Both the position numbers and the translations under genes were made by a program. A DNA stretch of 64,000 nucleotides, taken from the NCBI GenBank assembly GCA_027559495.1, contig JAMXSV010000006.1, positions 992,001-1,056,000 on the forward strand, given 5' to 3'. Under the pieces are notes generated by a model, which searched no databases, had not been told where the DNA came from, and saw nothing but the letters and a program-made list of their open reading frames with translations. Source of the DNA: Aurifilum marmelostoma. Its lineage: Eukaryota > Ascomycota > Sordariomycetes > Diaporthales > Cryphonectriaceae. This document shows positions 11,501 to 21,587 of the stretch, in pieces (the stretch's first letter is position 1; every line of letters starts with the position of its first letter).

Positions 11501-13476
11501 CGAGGGAAATTTTGCTGCCAGATCTATGGAGGACGTTTCCTTGGAGTAATTACTATATGTACTACGTACATTTAGGAATCCTTGGCTCTTGCCTTTCCCC
11601 ATTTTACCAGCTGGCAAAAGTGGACAGGACGTTTTTTGGTTGCTTGTCGTCCCCCACCCAGGGCCAGGGCTTGCCCAGTAAAGATGCTGCTGTTTGTTTC
11701 CCGCAGTAAATCCGCACACAAGAGTCAAAGGCCCCACACATGCGCTACGTAATACTAGGTAGTAGTAGGGAACATGGCAGTAGATCATAATTAGCCACGA
11801 TGCTCGAAACAATTACGCGGCCGCACAGTCCTCTTCTTTTCTTTTTTACATGTCCTCACTTTGTCACAGAGCACTGCCGCAGGAAAGGAAGAGAGAGGAT
11901 GGCCTAATGAATTCGATTTCGGTCAGGCTTCGTTTGGTTTACAACGTGAAGGATTGATATCCTTTCCCCGCAAGATGTTCAAATAAGTTTAAAATGAAAT
12001 ACCCGTGAGCGTTGGGACAAGCGGCCGGGGTAGGGATCTATGATGCGGCAGTCCGAAATTGGTGGCGTATGTAACTCCAGAATTTTCACCAACCCCCGAA
12101 ATATAAGCAATGCAGCCCGCGTGGCAGCGTACGTGGTATAGTGCGAATTAGGAGATCCAAGTTCTATTATCTTCGTTAGGCTAAATGGCTGCATATGCAA
12201 TGGACATAATTCAGGGACAAACGTCCACAACTGGCCGCTTACGTAGGCGAAGGCGTGCATGCATATCAATTTGACTTTCTTTCTTTCTTTCTTTTTTTAA
12301 ACTTCCCTGACAATGCTTATGTCCTACTTTAGTTTGCAGTGCGATGGACTGCATACCGTTTTTTTAGACTACGATCTGTTCAACGCTGAACTGTGGCCCG
12401 TACCTTTCTGCTCCTAACAGAACCCACTACCGTCATCCTCCCGCCATTCCCCGGAACGCCCAAGTACTCCCTAGACGAACAAACTGCCGAAGAACTAGAA
12501 TCCGCCCGTCACTAGAGCCCACAACGGTATCCTATCTTCTTCACCCACTGCGCTCCGCCACGGCCCCATAGCTGAACCGAGCTTCCTTGTCCAGTCGCAG
12601 AGACCGTCATTGCTCTAGTACAAGCAAAAGCCGTGACGAAAATGTTCAACCCATTAATGCGTGGCAGCACTCCGGGGTGGGCACGAACTCGGTGAAAAGA
12701 TCAGGGGGCCCACCTGTGCTCCTTATGTGTACTATGACATTAGTAGTATGCGAGGCGAAGATGCTCTAGCGATGGGGGAGCGAAGGAGCTGATGCTATCG
12801 CAACCCGGACAGAGGCTATTGCAATTCAAAGCTCCTGATTCGCCCTGATCCCTCCTTGACGATCTGCGCAACGAACATGGAGGCGGAAGGGTCACCCAAC
12901 GTGGCTGCGCAGGAGCTTCGATACAAACATGGTTGGCAAGGGGAATTTGCCCCTATTAGGTAGGGCCCGGGATCCGCCTATCTCGCTTCCTATGAGCCTT
13001 GATACATTTGGCTTGGGACGCCGACTTGCGGTATAGGATGCCACAAGGGGAACGGAGGGGGTAGGAAGGGGCCATGGCGGCGATGTGCTTTCGATTAGTG
13101 CTTGCGTTTTTGCTGTGCAGGCTGTGCTTAACTTGGAGGGGGAGTAGCACAAGGCACGGCTTCCTATAGGTGATCCACAGGGGGGCCCCATCCTTCATCT
13201 TGACCCCGGGTGAAAATTATGAACCGCGAGGCAGCTTCTCCGAGGTGTGCTCGGACAAGTCGGTGGAGGCGAGATGGGAGGGAAATAGGAAAAGCGTTCA
13301 ACGGCCGGAGCTGGAGGCGAAGAAATATATACCTAGGCATTGATCCCGATCTTGATGGTGATCTTCCCCAGGGGAGAGACAGCACTCACTCTTTTGTTGT
13401 CGATCAAGATCCGCTTTACCTGGGGCAAGAGAGCCTACCCTCGAATTGTTCAGACGGAAGGCAACAAAGCACGATC
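8513..13476. other. gene-poor 5-kb stretch
   Basis: Only short, unconserved-looking open frames on both strands. The left 600 bases probably include the promoter and leader of the 4688-8512 gene. G-runs lie near 8930-8970. A TTTC/TTTTT stretch lies near 12275-12300. The right 300 bases precede the secreted propeller gene. A possible decayed coding fragment is listed separately at 12421-12570. I see no terminal repeats, reverse transcriptase or transposase motif. Confidence 0.5.
12421..12570 (+). pseudogene. possible decayed exon fragment, family unknown
   Basis: After an intron-like 3' end (pyrimidine-rich, ...CCTAACAG) there is a stretch whose translation looks protein-like: a PTTVILPPFPGTP segment followed by an acidic helix. 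It is broken by a TAG after about 30 codons, and a further roughly 17 plausible codons follow in the same frame. No start, donor or larger frame can be joined to it, so if coding it is a relic. I do not recognise the parent family. Confidence 0.2.
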
Positions 13477-15673
13477 ATGCGCCCGTCAACGACATTGGCC
13501 CTGCTGGGCCTGGCTGCTCAAAACGCCTTGGCAGCATGTCCCTATGCTGAGCAGATTGCGGCCCGGTCCGAATTGAACACTAAGGGCATAGAGTCGCGGA
13601 AGGCAGATCTGGGGAAGCGTGCTGAAGGCAAGAAGGGTGTCTTCTTCATGTAAGTTACGCTTTTTGTGTTGGAAGAAGGTTTACACTATTGTCTGGTGAC
13701 TGGTGTCTGGTCCGGGATTGGTCAGACCTAACCTGCCCTACTGCATTTTCACTTTGATCGTTCATCATGCCTGCCTCATACAAACTCAAAAACAGCTCTT
13801 TCCCTCGCATCAGGGCACAAGGCTAACCACTAGTATCAGGAACCGCATTGGACCTTCCGCGTCTACGCTGTATATAGCAAACGCGGACGGCAGCAACGAG
13901 AGGGCGCTCTTGCCTTCCAACTCGTCCGTCTTCGAGTACCAGGCCCACTTCACGCCAGATGGCAAGTCTGTCATTTTCACCAGCGAGAGGGTGGATGGCA
14001 ACGCCGATATCTACCAGATCAGCACCAACGGCACTGGCATGAGGTCGTTGATTGCTTCCCCCTCCTTTGAGAACAATGGTGTCCTCTCGCCTGATGGCAC
14101 CAAGCTGGCCTATGTCTCCACGGCCAACAACTACGTGGCCAATATCTGGGTCAAGGACCTGATCACTGGCGAGGCTAAGAACCTGACCAACACGCCCGAC
14201 ACGGTTGGCAAGCCTACCGAGGACAGCCCTGATAGCCACTTCCGTCCCTCGTGGTCGCCTGATGGCGAGTGGATCCTCTTTTCCTCCGACAGGAACACCG
14301 ACTGGACAGGCCACAGCAACGGCACCGGCTGGGAGCACACCCAGGAGCTGTCGGTCTACGTGATCAAGCCAGACGGCACTGGGTTCAGGCAGGTGGTCAG
14401 CAAGGAAGGCTACACCCTGGGCTCCCCTGCGTGGTCTCCTGATGGTTCTCGTATTGCATACTACGAGATCACCCGCGAGAACACCTACAACGCCCACCGA
14501 ATCGATACCGTCAACTCGACCACGTCTCAGATTGCCTCTGTCGACTTCGCTACGGGCACTGACGTGGTGTACCACACCTCTGGTGCTGGCGTCAAGCTGT
14601 CGCCCTCCTGGGTCTCTAACTCGACCATCGGATACCTCGTCAAGGGTGTCGCCGACGAGGGCATCAACTACACCTCGTACACCACGGCCCACCAGCAGTT
14701 TATCCAGTCCGTCCGCAACCCCAGCTGGTCTCCCGATGGCACCCAGATCGTCTACGAGCGTACTGGCTGGGACATCCGCCCTCTCGAGAAGCCCATCTAC
14801 AGCTGGCAGGACGGCTGGGAGGCACGCTTCATGGACGTGTTCCCCCAGCTCTCCAAGACGGGCAAGCTCCTGTACACGGCCAAGCAGACCGGCAACGGGA
14901 CGTCCAACGTCGTGAGCAGCAACCCCGACGGCACCAACGAGACGCTCATCTTCAGCTCTTTCGACGGTGGTATCGTCGACGAGACTTTCGTCGCTGAGGG
15001 TCTGGCAGGATCCTTCCAGCCTACCTGGTCCCCCACCGAGGAGTGGGCCGCCTTTGGTATTGGCTACTGGTTCTTCGATCGCGCCGACTACCCTGCCTAC
15101 CTGTACCGCGCCACCGCCAACGGCTCCACCTACGAGTATCTGACTGGAGACGGCGTCCACAACATCGGCTTCCCCAGCTATTCCCCAACGAGCGATGCCC
15201 TCGTCTACCGTGGCTGGAACGGAGACGACGGTCCCCTTGGCCTGCGCATCCTCAATATCACCACCGGCGCCATCACCAACCTGACCTACGGCTGGGACAC
15301 CACCCCAGGCTGGTCCCCCGACGGCACCAAGATCGTCTTTGCCCGCAACAGCAACTGGACCGAGGAGATGGGCGGCCGCTGGTACGCCGATCGCTACGAC
15401 GTCTGGACCATCAACCCGGACGGCACCGAAGAGACCAAGCTCACCACCAGCGGCGCCAACGATGCCCACGCTGTCTGGACCTCGGACAACCGCATCCTCT
15501 ACAACTCGGGCATGTACGGCTTCCGCGACGAGTGTGCCTTGTACGACGACACCTTCCAGCCCTACGGCCAGATCATGATCATGGACAAGGACGGCAGCAA
15601 TAAGCAGATGCTGACCGACTCCATGTGGGAGGATTCGATGCCCTTGTATGTGCCAAATGAGTTTCTCTCATGA
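13477..15673 (+). CDS. secreted TolB/PD40 WD40-like beta-propeller protein
   Basis: Exons 13477-13649 and 13840-15673, with a 190-nt phase-2 intron (GTAAGT...ATCAG) that splits a Met codon, give about 668 residues. The N-terminus is a classical signal peptide (about residues 1-20, ending ALA) followed by a short Lys/Arg-rich propeptide-like region. The body carries many copies of the PD40/TolB repeat motif (PSWSPDGxxI, FTPDGKSVIF, PAWSPDGSRI, PGWSPDGTKI). It has many N-glycosylation sequons and few Cys, as expected for a secreted beta-propeller. No protease catalytic domain follows, so it is not a full dipeptidyl peptidase. Homologues are commonly annotated as TolB-like or DPP-IV-N-terminal-like extracellular proteins with no proven substrate. 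Function here is therefore unknown; cell-surface or extracellular binding or hydrolysis of polymers is a guess. Confidence 0.85.
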
Positions 15674-17503
15674 ACTTGACCTAGCCTGGTTCTGGTGATG
15701 AGCGATATTTTGGTTTTTTCCCCTTCCTTTTTGTGTTGAAAGGCGCCTACCTGATATCCCGGGGTTTATCTGTTCTGCTTGTATATAAACACTTTCATAT
15801 TTCCAAGGGCTTCAAATTGTGCATAGCCAGCAGTCATGATTGCATATTTAAATTACATAAAGGGAATACGATGGACATAAACACTACTGCCAATTTTCTG
15901 AATAATGTTTTTTCATGTATTGCCGAGAGCAAAATCTAGGCATACACTTATTCATGGTTGATAACCGGTGCTCAATTTCACACCGAAGCCTAAACTTATC
16001 TGTGCTGTAAGGCAATATGATCTCTTGAGCTCAGGTATACTTATCACGTTACTTGCCGAGACTAATATGCAGCCCCTGAAGCTAAATTTAGGTGTTGTGC
16101 AGCCTGCATGCATGAAAAAAACGTCCCCGCCCTCCAAAAGGAGGGTCGGGGGGGGGGGTGGCGCATTTCGTAGGCTGTTTTACTTTTACACTCCTAGGAG
16201 TCGATGTCATATTACAGAAGAGAACCTAGTAGTTTGGCTCCAGATATGGCTCAGGGCTTTAGGTATTTCCCATTTCTATATTTCAGATATAATATGACAC
16301 GTTGTTCATTATTAAGCGGTTCATTATCATGAACCTGGGCATGAATGTGTGCTTGTCCGCTTGTTGGGATCCCATGATAGGCCAAGAACAAAGCTCCGTG
16401 AAATCGTTCGAGAATCAAGGTCGTCTCACGAACACGCCTTTTCTCGAATCTCTTGACGTATCAACTTGATATAATAAGCAAGAAGACCTTGATTTTTTTT
16501 TTTAAATTAAATATCGGCTTGTGCGAACTTAGTTGATATAAACTTTCGACCTGCATTTGTGGTCCACGAGTCTATCGATCTCCAAAACCTTGGAAAGTTC
16601 TCAACAAGTGGCTGGTTGATAGGACGCTACAAATACGTAAATGGAGCTGTGAAAATGTAATTCGGTAAATAGCATGCATGTCGTCGCCGCCGTGTGCCAA
16701 GTGTGGAAGGACGCAAAGAGAAAGCCGAAAAACGGGCTTGTGGCTGGCTAGTGACCACGACCTGCTCCTGGTACCGGGGAGCTGGGATAGAGCCAGATAA
16801 TTAGACACATCGCTGGAACTTCCATTACTTCAGTCTTCAGGTCGAATTTGACTCCTTTTCTTATTCGCTAATATGGTGTAGAAATATGAATACCTGGGAT
16901 ACTTACGACTTACTGTACCCTCCGATGTACCAGCTTCTTCGGCAGATCAAAGTTGTATAGGAGCAGTTCAATATGGCACATCGAATTGTCCTTCAACTGC
17001 GCTTGATGTTACGGTTGCTAGGAGTGTATACCCGGGACCAGAGATGTCGATGGGTTTTGAGCTGCTTCATAGTATAAAATGGCGACCTGCCGTTCGGCTC
17101 CAAGGCTCCTTTTACGCAAAAAAAATCACTAATGAACATTATGCATTCTTCTCTTCAAGTTGGTACTCCCTGGATAGGGCTAGAACAGGACTTCCCGCCT
17201 GATCTGAGCCTTCTCGACCTTGATCGCCATCAACTTACCCTCAAGCACGCGCGGGGCTGCAGAGGCCTCTCCCGTTGCTCGGACTATTGTCCCTTTATGT
17301 GAACCTGACCGAGGTGCGCTTCGCCTGAATTAATCACGGAGCAGCCTTGTAGACATGCGAAGGCAATGGTAATGATCTTGTCAAGCAATGTCGATGACTC
17401 GACCATACCTTATAATCATACGTTTTGGCGAAAGCACAAGGATGACATTGTCTGCTGCTTAATTGTCCTGCCTTACACGTGCTGGGCAGGTATGGAAAGT
17501 CTT
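15674..17503. other. A/T-rich intergenic stretch
   Basis: About 1.8 kb without a credible gene. Notable only for a C-rich/G-rich inverted repeat at about 16125-16150 (CCCTCC-AAAA-GGAGGG, extended by C4 and a long G-run). The right end contains the 3' untranslated region of the PIG-U gene. Confidence 0.5.
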
Positions 17504-18906
17504 TTATATCTGTCTAATCTCCTTGCCCACCATCTCCGGCCTCTCGATTTCCCACTCGTCTCGTAGCACCGCGAAAGTGAGGTCGCTAATGAGCAGACTT
17601 TGGCCGAGACTCCACACCAAGGTGATGGCGTAGAAGAAATTCGCGTTTCCGCTGCCGGCATACACCCATAGATAGTAGAAGGCAGGTCCGAGACAGGTCG
17701 AGTATAATATCGTTGCAGCACTGACGAATGTGTACCGCATGAGAGGAAACACGTGTCTGTAGAGGGGAACAAGGGCCAAGAAGAGCGACGTGTCGCTGAT
17801 GCTTGGGTAGGGCTTGAAGATGCCAAAGATCCCAAGAAGGAGTGTGATGACAAACAACGGCTGTCTGCGGATGCGGACGCTCAGGGCCCCAACGTAGGAC
17901 GACAGATGTAGCCAGAAGACGGCCAAGAAGAAGGATCGAAACGAGTCGAACATTTCGATGAAGAAATACCACCAAAGGCCCACATTGGGCGTCAAGTCGG
18001 TTAGGGTAAGCTGAATGCCGTATGTGGAATAGAGGAATTCCCATGAGCCCGTGATGAAGTAGGACATTTGAAACAACACTGCAATGGTGACCACCGCGAC
18101 GCCGACACAAGATGCTGCAAACTTGAACGGTTGCTTCTTCTCTTGCGGCTGCCACCGATCATACGCCAAGAGAGATAAGGGCGGTAAGAGTAGAAGCGGA
18201 TACATGGACAGGTACGAGGCGAACGACATGGCAATCAGAGCACTGAATGGGGCGCCTGTAACAGCGTTGGAGATGGCGTGGAGGATGGCGCAGGTCGTGA
18301 AGACGGTCGTTGGCCTGCCGATACATGTCGCGATCGTGAAAGGGTTGAACAAGAAGCTGGAGTACGGCTCGTCAGTAATCCGAATTCATACTCGCAGCTG
18401 AAGGAAAAGACGCACAGGGCTGCAACCATAAGCCCACTCCATCTCTTGTCCTTGCGCGGCGAGGTGAAGAGCGCAGAACACACAGCCTCTCCAGAATTTG
18501 CAATTGTCATCAGCGCATCGGCGCTCCATATGTCCACAGCAATGTACAGCAGGTATGTGAATACGGGCAGAGACGCGAAGCTCGGAAGTAGGGAGAACAG
18601 CGGCAGAAGGAGCGGCGCCTGGTGGTAGACACCCCCGTCGTAAGGTGACACATTGTGATTGTAGAGGAAGAGTCCTTCTTGTACTATAGAGAGGCAGAGT
18701 GGGGGAGAAATATTAGTGTCTGGGTTTATCTCTAGCTCGAGGGATTACGCACGTCTCTTGAAGCTGTTGACAGGCGTCGAAACCTCAACACGGCCTGCAA
18801 CCAATTCTGGTAGGCCAGGAAAGAAGAAGAAGAGGGCAAGCCGTAGGGCAGCAGCAGCCAGGAACAGACCCTGGGGCCTTTTCAGGCTCGAGAAATCGGC
18901 ATTCAT
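17504..18906 (-). CDS. GAB1: GPI transamidase subunit PIG-U / Gab1
   Basis: Three exons on the minus strand: 18906-18753, 18683-18416 and 18356-17504. They are separated by GT-AG introns of 69 and 59 nt, and phases match exactly. The product is about 424 residues, within the usual 390-435 for PIG-U. Family landmarks are present: the luminal VEISTPVNSFKR-type segment (VEVSTPVNSFKRLQEGLF), then VSPYDGGVYHQAPLLLPLF, then repeated hydrophobic helices through the chain, including LLFLFNPFTI directly across the second splice junction. Known role: an ER multi-spanning subunit of the GPI transamidase, which transfers preassembled GPI anchors onto proteins after cleaving their C-terminal signal. It diverges from NOP7 with 376 bases between the two start codons. 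Assignment is firm. Confidence 0.93.
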
Positions 18907-19282
18907 CTTGTGTCCATTGCCGAGTCAAGAGAGGGGCTGTCTTTCACCAGAATTGTCTGTCCAGGACAAGATGAAGCTGAGTCCGACTTGTCGCCGGCCA
19001 GGGTGTCATCCCTAAAGCCAATAACAACTATTGCCTGCCGTAGCGAGTACTTGGGAATCCCCCTGCCCCAGATGATGGGACCCCTGTTTACCCCCACTAC
19101 AACTTGAGACGCTAGCCTGTCTAGGCTCGGCGGTGGCAGAAAAAAGTCGGCCGCAGAAAAAAAGTTCGAGAGAAGAAGAAGTGAAGCGCATGCAGCGAGT
19201 TTTGGCGGGCGGTTCCGTTTCCCGACCAAACTCTGCCAGTACCCAGCTTCTTCACATCACCTTTACGACACCGATTGTCAAG
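18907..19282. promoter_or_regulatory. shared divergent promoter region GAB1 / NOP7
   Basis: The 376 bases between the two start codons must hold both promoters and both 5' leaders. The right half, next to NOP7, is purine-rich (AGAAAAAAAG-type tracts). Inference from gene arrangement; no transcription start can be read from sequence. Confidence 0.55.
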
Positions 19283-21274
19283 ATGGGTCGCATCAAGAAG
19301 AAGGGCGAAGCTGGTAACGCCAAGAACTTCATTTCTCGGACTCAGGCTGTGAAGAAACTGCAACTCAGCCTGCCCGATTTCCGAAAGCTGTGCATCTGGA
19401 AGGGCATCTACCCGCGCGAGCCCAGGGACAAGAAGAAGGTGTCCAAGAACTCTACACCCTCCACCACCTTCTACTACACCAAGGACATCCAGTATCTCCT
19501 CCACGAGCCTCTCCTCCAGAAGTTTCGCGACCAGAAGGCCCTCGAGAAGAAGATCTCCCGTGCTCTCGGACGCGGTGATGTTGGTGACGCCGCCCGCCTC
19601 GAGCGCAATGCTTCGAACCCAGAAAAGACGGGCAAGCCTCGCTACACTCTCGATCATGTCATCAGGGAGCGCTATCCGACCTTCGTTGATGCTGTGAGGG
19701 ACCTCGATGACTGCCTGTCTATGCTGTTCCTATTCGCCAATCTGCCATCGACCTCTACTGTCCCTGCCAAGATGATCGCCCGATGCGAGCGTCTGTGTCT
19801 CGAGTTCGAACATTTCTTGATCGTGTCGAACAGCCTGCGCAAATCCTTCTTGTCCATCAAAGGCATATACTACCAGGCGAACATCATGGGCGAGGACGTG
19901 CTGTGGCTGGTACCCTACAAGTTCAACCAGAGGGTGGTCGGAGACGTTGATTTCAGGATCATGGGCACCTTTGTGGAATTCTACATGACCCTGCTAGGCT
20001 TCGTCAACTACAGACTCTACACGTCGATTGGCTTGAAGTACCCGCCCAAGTTCGACAAAAGCAAGGATGACGAAGGCGGAGAGCTTGGTGCCTTCACCCT
20101 GGAAGGCGTCAACATAGCAGCAAAGTCAGACGAGCCAAAGCAGTTGACAAACGGCGAGAGCGAGCACGGCCCGGACCCCAAGGTGCAGGCCGAGGTCAAC
20201 AAGCTGGTCAAGTCGATGCGTGAAGGCGAGACGAATGGCGACAACAAGACGGCAGATGACGCAAACGAGAGCGCAGATGTCGAGGAAGCCACAGATGCTA
20301 TCGACAAGTTCGAGCCCGCGGTCGAGGGCGGCGATGTCCTCCTGCAACCGTCATACAGCACCAACGACCCTGCGTCTCTGTTCTCGAAATGCACGTTCTT
20401 CCTCGGTCGTGAGACGCCACGCCAACCACTTGAGTTCATACTACGGGCTTTTGGGTGCAAGCGTATAGGCTGGGACGCCGTGTTGGGCGAGGGTGCCTTC
20501 ACCACCAACGAGCTTGACCCGTCCATAACACACCAGATCATTGACCGCCCGCTCATCCAGGCAGTGGTGGAGGCAAATGGTGATGGGGACGATAACCAGA
20601 CCGCACAGAAGCTTGCGCCAAACCAAAGAGTGCCGGGGCGGATATATGTCCAGCCTCAATGGGTGTGGGACTCGATCAATGACGAGGAGATGAAAGACCC
20701 GAATCTGTATGCGCCAGGTGCCGAGCTCCCGCCTCACCTGAGCCCCTTCGTCAAGCCAGTCCAGGGCCAGTACGATCCTACCATGACGCTGGAGGAACAG
20801 CAGACTGAGGCTGAGAGGCTGGCGGACAGCGAAGAAGAGCCGGATGAGGAGGAAGACGACGACGACGAGGAGAATGACATGGATGTCGCCGAGGACGAGG
20901 ATGAGGAGAATGGAGAATTCGGAGGACTCTCCGGGGCAGAGGAGGACGAAGATCAGGAGGGCGAAGAGTCGGATGAGGAGGAATCGGCCGCGCTGCAGAG
21001 ACAACGCGAGCTGGAGGCAGAGCTGACGGGCAAGCACGTCAAGCCTCAACAAAAAAAACCCGGGGATAAGAAGAAGGCGGAGGCCCGCAAGGCCGTACAG
21101 AAGAAGGCCAAGGAGGAGGCCGAGGATCTGGAACGGGCCAAGGGTATGCTCAGTAAAAAGAAGAGGAAGCTGTTTGAGCAGATGCAGTACACGAACAAGA
21201 AGAAGAGCGCCGAGGACGAGAAGCTGCGGGCTAAGAGGAGAAAGATTGAAAAGCAGATGGGCAAGAAGGCGTAG
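19283..21274 (+). CDS. NOP7: pescadillo homologue, 60S ribosome biogenesis factor
   Basis: Single exon, 663 residues. The ATG at 19283 gives MGRIKKKGEAGNAKNFISR, the conserved pescadillo N-terminus; the frame stays open 150 nt further upstream but those codons are not conserved-looking. Domains in order: Pescadillo N-terminal domain (about residues 5-290), an acidic/Asn-rich linker, a BRCT domain (about 360-465, with the conserved Trp in WVWDSI), a long Asp/Glu tract (about 515-570) and a Lys-rich predicted coiled coil to the C-terminus. Known role: the PeBoW complex (Nop7-Erb1-Ytm1) in the nucleolus, needed for ITS1/27S pre-rRNA processing and 60S assembly. The next gene on the same strand encodes an Rrn9-domain protein, so two rRNA-related genes are adjacent. 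No intron, which is common for this gene. Confidence 0.95.
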   Translation: MGRIKKKGEAGNAKNFISRTQAVKKLQLSLPDFRKLCIWKGIYPREPRDKKKVSKNSTPSTTFYYTKDIQYLLHEPLLQKFRDQKALEKKISRALGRGDVGDAARLERNASNPEKTGKPRYTLDHVIRERYPTFVDAVRDLDDCLSMLFLFANLPSTSTVPAKMIARCERLCLEFEHFLIVSNSLRKSFLSIKGIYYQANIMGEDVLWLVPYKFNQRVVGDVDFRIMGTFVEFYMTLLGFVNYRLYTSIGLKYPPKFDKSKDDEGGELGAFTLEGVNIAAKSDEPKQLTNGESEHGPDPKVQAEVNKLVKSMREGETNGDNKTADDANESADVEEATDAIDKFEPAVEGGDVLLQPSYSTNDPASLFSKCTFFLGRETPRQPLEFILRAFGCKRIGWDAVLGEGAFTTNELDPSITHQIIDRPLIQAVVEANGDGDDNQTAQKLAPNQRVPGRIYVQPQWVWDSINDEEMKDPNLYAPGAELPPHLSPFVKPVQGQYDPTMTLEEQQTEAERLADSEEEPDEEEDDDDEENDMDVAEDEDEENGEFGGLSGAEEDEDQEGEESDEEESAALQRQRELEAELTGKHVKPQQKKPGDKKKAEARKAVQKKAKEEAEDLERAKGMLSKKKRKLFEQMQYTNKKKSAEDEKLRAKRRKIEKQMGKKA

Positions 21275-21483
21275 ACTATGCATTCTCAGAGAATACCAAT
21301 AATGAAATCACATTTGCCGCGTCATCTTTCTATAGAGTCTTTTGTTTGTTCAAATCGCCACAGTACTTCTCTTGCTGCACTAATTTATTTCTATTTTTTC
21401 CTTCAATAATCTGTGCCTACTTCTGTCATTCATGCTGTCGAGGTTCCCTTTTCGAAGTATTACAGTACCAGCCCCAGCCACTA

Positions 21484-21491
21484 AAACCCTA
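21484..21491 (+). promoter_or_regulatory. telobox-like AAACCCTA element
   Basis: An AAACCCTA octamer lies 97 bases upstream of the ATG of the Rrn9-domain gene. Telobox-type motifs, bound by Tbf1-like Myb proteins, are known upstream of ribosomal-protein and ribosome-biogenesis genes in several fungi and plants. Position and the gene's likely role fit. A single octamer can also occur by chance. Confidence 0.3.
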
Positions 21492-21587
21492 GGCTTAGCG
21501 GGCCGCCGTCACTCAGTAGCCACTGTAAACCCTTCTTCAACTACCAAAAACCAAGCAGAACAAACATAAACTCTCACACAATCCATC

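Noticed and set aside
13823..15469. 548-codon open frame antisense to the propeller gene
   Set aside because: It mirrors a GC-biased, repeat-containing coding region with a signal peptide and correct splicing on the + strand; the antisense product is a Val/Gly/Asp-rich string with no motif.
16130..16145. Factor-independent terminator hairpin
   Set aside because: A stem-loop is visible but this is nuclear fungal DNA, where that mechanism is not used, and it is 450 bases from the nearest stop.
20441..21283. 280-codon antisense frame over the NOP7 3' half
   Set aside because: Leu-rich artefact of the Glu/Lys-rich acidic and coiled-coil codons of pescadillo on the other strand.
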